Assembly (NCBI GenBank): GCA_029882235.1
Contig: JAOULB010000091.1
Span: 1-7,699, forward strand
From: Gammaproteobacteria bacterium
GTDB lineage: Bacteria; Pseudomonadota; Gammaproteobacteria; UBA6429; Thiohalophilaceae
DNA: 7,699 nucleotides
Direction: 5' to 3'
Shown: positions 5,584 through 7,699 of the stretch, piece after piece
How positions within the stretch are numbered: the stretch's first letter is position 1
Layout of the letters: each line of letters opens with the position of its first letter
The notes under the pieces: generated by a model
Databases searched by the model: none
Seen by the model: only the letters and a program-made list of their open reading frames with translations
Told to the model about the DNA's origin: nothing
Made by a program: the position numbers and the translations under genes

Positions 5584-7680
5584 ATGTCTAATCAAAGTAT
5601 GGCGTTAGAGGGTTTAAAATTCGTATCGCGTTCAGGACTCGGTGCACCGATTCTGATGTTGTTAATGATGGCGATGATTATCGTACCGTTAGCACCATTT
5701 ATTCTGGATGTGTTGTTTAGTTTTAATATTTCTCTGGCGCTGGTTATTTTGCTTGTCACCGTTTATACAATGCGGCCATTAGATTTCGCTTTGTTCCCAA
5801 CCGTATTGTTGATCACTACTTTGTTACGACTTGCGTTAAATGTCGCGTCAACGCGTGTTGTGCTCCTTGAAGGGCATGAAGGCACAGCGGCTGCAGGCCA
5901 GGTTATTAAGGCCTTTGGTGAATTTGTGGTGGGTGGTAATTATGCAGTTGGTCTGGTTGTGTTTATGATTCTTGTGATTATCAATTTTGTTGTAATCACC
6001 AAGGGTGCAACACGTATCTCTGAAGTGAGTGCACGTTTTACATTGGATGCGATGCCCGGTAAACAAATGGCGATCGATGCTGATCTCAATGCCGGCTTAA
6101 TCGATCAGGATACAGCACGCAGACGCCGACAGGAGATTAGTGATGAGGCCGAATTCTATGGCTCGATGGATGGTGCGAGTAAGTTTGTGCGTGGTGATGC
6201 AGTCGCTGGAATATTAATCTTATTGATTAACATTATTGGTGGTCTGGCCATTGGCACACTGCAACATGGTCTTTCCTTCTCTCAGGCAGCACATAACTTT
6301 ACCCTGTTAACTATCGGTGATGGTCTGGTTGCTCAAATACCTGCGCTACTTTTATCAACGGCTGCGGGTATTATCATCACTCGCGTATCTGCTACACAGA
6401 ACATGGGTGAGCAGGTCTTAAGTCAGTTATTTAGTAATCCAAAGTCACTGGCAGTTACTGCAGGTATTCTGACCTTTATGGGATTAATACCAGGCATGCC
6501 TAACGTTGCTTTTTTATCACTGGCTTTTTTCTGCGGAGGTGGGGCGTATTTAATCTACAGGCAACAGGCAAAAGTCGTGCAACAGGAGGCTGTGCAGGCT
6601 GCGAGCGCACGTAAGACTCCCGAAGTGCGTGAACTTACCTGGGATGATGTCGGCCCTGTCGATGCAGTTGGTCTTGAGGTCGGTTATCGACTGATACCCA
6701 TGGTGGATAAAGAGCAGGGTGGCCAGCTGATGGGTCGCATTAAAGGTGTGCGTAAAAAACTATCACAGGAACTTGGCTTCCTGATTCCGGCTGTTCATAT
6801 CCGCGATAATCTTGATCTTTCACCAACCACTTATCGAATTACCTTAATGGGGGTCTCGGTTGGAGAAGCGGAGATATATCCGGATAGAGAAATGGCCATT
6901 AATCTAGGGCAGGTCTTTGGTGAATTGGAAGGTATTGCGGGTAAAGATCCTGCCTTTGGACTGGATGCGGTCTGGATTGAACCACAACAGCGTGATAATG
7001 CCCAGACACTGGGTTATACCGTGGTTGATGCGAATACGGTTATTGCGACCCATCTGAGTCAGTTAATACAGACCCACGCACACGAACTGCTTGGCCATGA
7101 AGAAGTTCAGCACATCCTTGATCAACTTGCCAAATCGGCACCCAAACTTGTTGAGAATCTGGTTCCCGAAACTTTATCACTGGGCATTATTGTGAAGGTC
7201 CTGCAGGGCTTACTCGAAGAAGGTGTCTCAGTCCGCGATATTCGTAGCATAGCCGAAACCTTGGCGGAGCATGGTACGCGGAGTCAAGACCCTGACGTGT
7301 TACTCACTGCGGTACGTGTTGCTTTAGCACGATCAATTATCCAGCAAATCAATGGCATGGCGACCGAGCTTCCAGTAATCACCCTGGCGCCTGAGCTGGA
7401 ACAGTTGTTGCATCAGACCATGCAATCCTCTGATGGAACAGGTGGTGGGGTAGAACCCAGTCTGGCTGAACGTCTGCATGAAGCATTGCAGGAAAGTGCA
7501 CGTGCTCAGGAGCAGGCTGGACAACCGGCAATATTACTGGTGCCAGGAATATTACGAACCATGTTGTCACGTTTTGTAAGGCACACGATTACATCGATGT
7601 ATGTGCTGTCTTATAACGAAATACCGAGTGACAGACAGATTAGAATCGTGGCAACAGTCGGTCAGGCAGCACCACAGTAA
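5584..7680 (+). CDS. flhA: Flagellar export gate protein FlhA
   Basis: FlhA forms the nonameric export gate. Its membrane part couples export to proton motive force, and its cytoplasmic ring docks chaperone-substrate complexes. The 698-residue product has eight predicted helices in about 20-330. The FHIPEP loop includes TRISEVSARFTLDAMPGKQM (143-162). Charged residues R144, R151, D155, K200 and D205 correspond, by a constant offset of three, to the functionally critical cluster recalled for Salmonella FlhA (R147, R154, D158, K203, D208). A linker (about 328-350) leads to the cytoplasmic domain (350-698), with IPAVHIRDNL (401-410) and the late YNEIPSDRQI. A purine-rich GAGGAAGAG (5570-5578) precedes the ATG. 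The gene is complete. Confidence 0.98.
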   Translation: MSNQSMALEGLKFVSRSGLGAPILMLLMMAMIIVPLAPFILDVLFSFNISLALVILLVTVYTMRPLDFALFPTVLLITTLLRLALNVASTRVVLLEGHEGTAAAGQVIKAFGEFVVGGNYAVGLVVFMILVIINFVVITKGATRISEVSARFTLDAMPGKQMAIDADLNAGLIDQDTARRRRQEISDEAEFYGSMDGASKFVRGDAVAGILILLINIIGGLAIGTLQHGLSFSQAAHNFTLLTIGDGLVAQIPALLLSTAAGIIITRVSATQNMGEQVLSQLFSNPKSLAVTAGILTFMGLIPGMPNVAFLSLAFFCGGGAYLIYRQQAKVVQQEAVQAASARKTPEVRELTWDDVGPVDAVGLEVGYRLIPMVDKEQGGQLMGRIKGVRKKLSQELGFLIPAVHIRDNLDLSPTTYRITLMGVSVGEAEIYPDREMAINLGQVFGELEGIAGKDPAFGLDAVWIEPQQRDNAQTLGYTVVDANTVIATHLSQLIQTHAHELLGHEEVQHILDQLAKSAPKLVENLVPETLSLGIIVKVLQGLLEEGVSVRDIRSIAETLAEHGTRSQDPDVLLTAVRVALARSIIQQINGMATELPVITLAPELEQLLHQTMQSSDGTGGGVEPSLAERLHEALQESARAQEQAGQPAILLVPGILRTMLSRFVRHTITSMYVLSYNEIPSDRQIRIVATVGQAAPQ

Positions 7681-7687
7681 CAGGATT

Positions 7688-7699
7688 ATGAGCGGCAAG
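7688..7699 (+). CDS. Start of the next gene, probably flhF (partial)
   Basis: Eight bases after the flhA stop an ATG opens the frame MSGK and runs off the window. In many polarly flagellated gammaproteobacteria flhA is followed by flhF, an SRP-type GTPase that sets flagellar number and pole, so flhF is the expected neighbour. Four codons cannot prove it. AGGA at 7682-7685 lies only 2 nt from this ATG, so the real start may be further downstream. Confidence 0.4.

Noticed and set aside
6251..6270. TGGCAC within flhA, possible internal sigma-54 site for downstream genes.
   Set aside because: No TTGC-like -12 element follows at the required distance; the bases there read AACAT.
7616..7625. ACGAAATACC near the end of flhA is identical to positions 1-10 of the window.
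   Set aside because: A ten-base match with no extension on the downstream side; in flhA it is part of the conserved codons for NEIP, so it is most likely coincidence.
1..7699. Search for mobile elements, CRISPR arrays, RNA genes or an embedded novel gene.
   Set aside because: No intergenic space over 152 nt exists, no direct-repeat arrays or transposase-like frames are present, and composition looks uniform through the operon.

Overview
This window is one compact flagellar operon on the plus strand. It encodes most of the switch complex and the whole membrane export gate of the flagellar type III secretion apparatus, in the order fliL, fliM, fliN, fliO, fliP, fliQ, fliR, flhB, flhA. All nine genes look intact and are of normal family length. 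The gene order, moderate base composition and protein style (E. coli-like FliN N-terminus, FlhB ending in a PIPDD-type tail) fit a polarly flagellated gammaproteobacterium of the broad Pseudomonas/Vibrio/Shewanella/Methylophaga kind. I cannot name a genus from sequence alone.

Layout. Positions 1-28 may hold the last codons of an upstream gene, possibly fliK. Positions 29-179 are a short regulatory interval. It contains a 10-bp perfect inverted repeat (55-83, terminator-like but without a U tract) and a near-perfect sigma-54 (RpoN) promoter at 109-124. Transcription from that promoter would start about 45 nt before fliL. From 180 to 7680 the coding is almost continuous: start/stop overlaps at fliM/fliN, fliN/fliO and fliO/fliP, and gaps of 1 to 14 nt elsewhere. 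A new ATG at 7688 probably opens the next gene, flhF in many relatives.

How the genes work together. FliL sits around the motor and stator. FliM and FliN form the cytoplasmic C-ring that receives CheY-P and sets rotation direction. FliO helps assemble the FliP-FliQ-FliR core of the export channel. FlhB wraps that core and switches substrate class by self-cleavage. FlhA forms the nonameric export gate that docks chaperone-substrate complexes and couples export to proton motive force. One sigma-54 promoter ahead of this set agrees with the RpoN-dependent middle tier of the polar flagellar hierarchy.

This is an ordinary, well-described system, and I found no undescribed one. The points worth a second look are the promoter/palindrome arrangement upstream of fliL, an NPEH instead of NPTH self-cleavage motif in FlhB, and a perfect 9-bp hairpin near the end of fliM.
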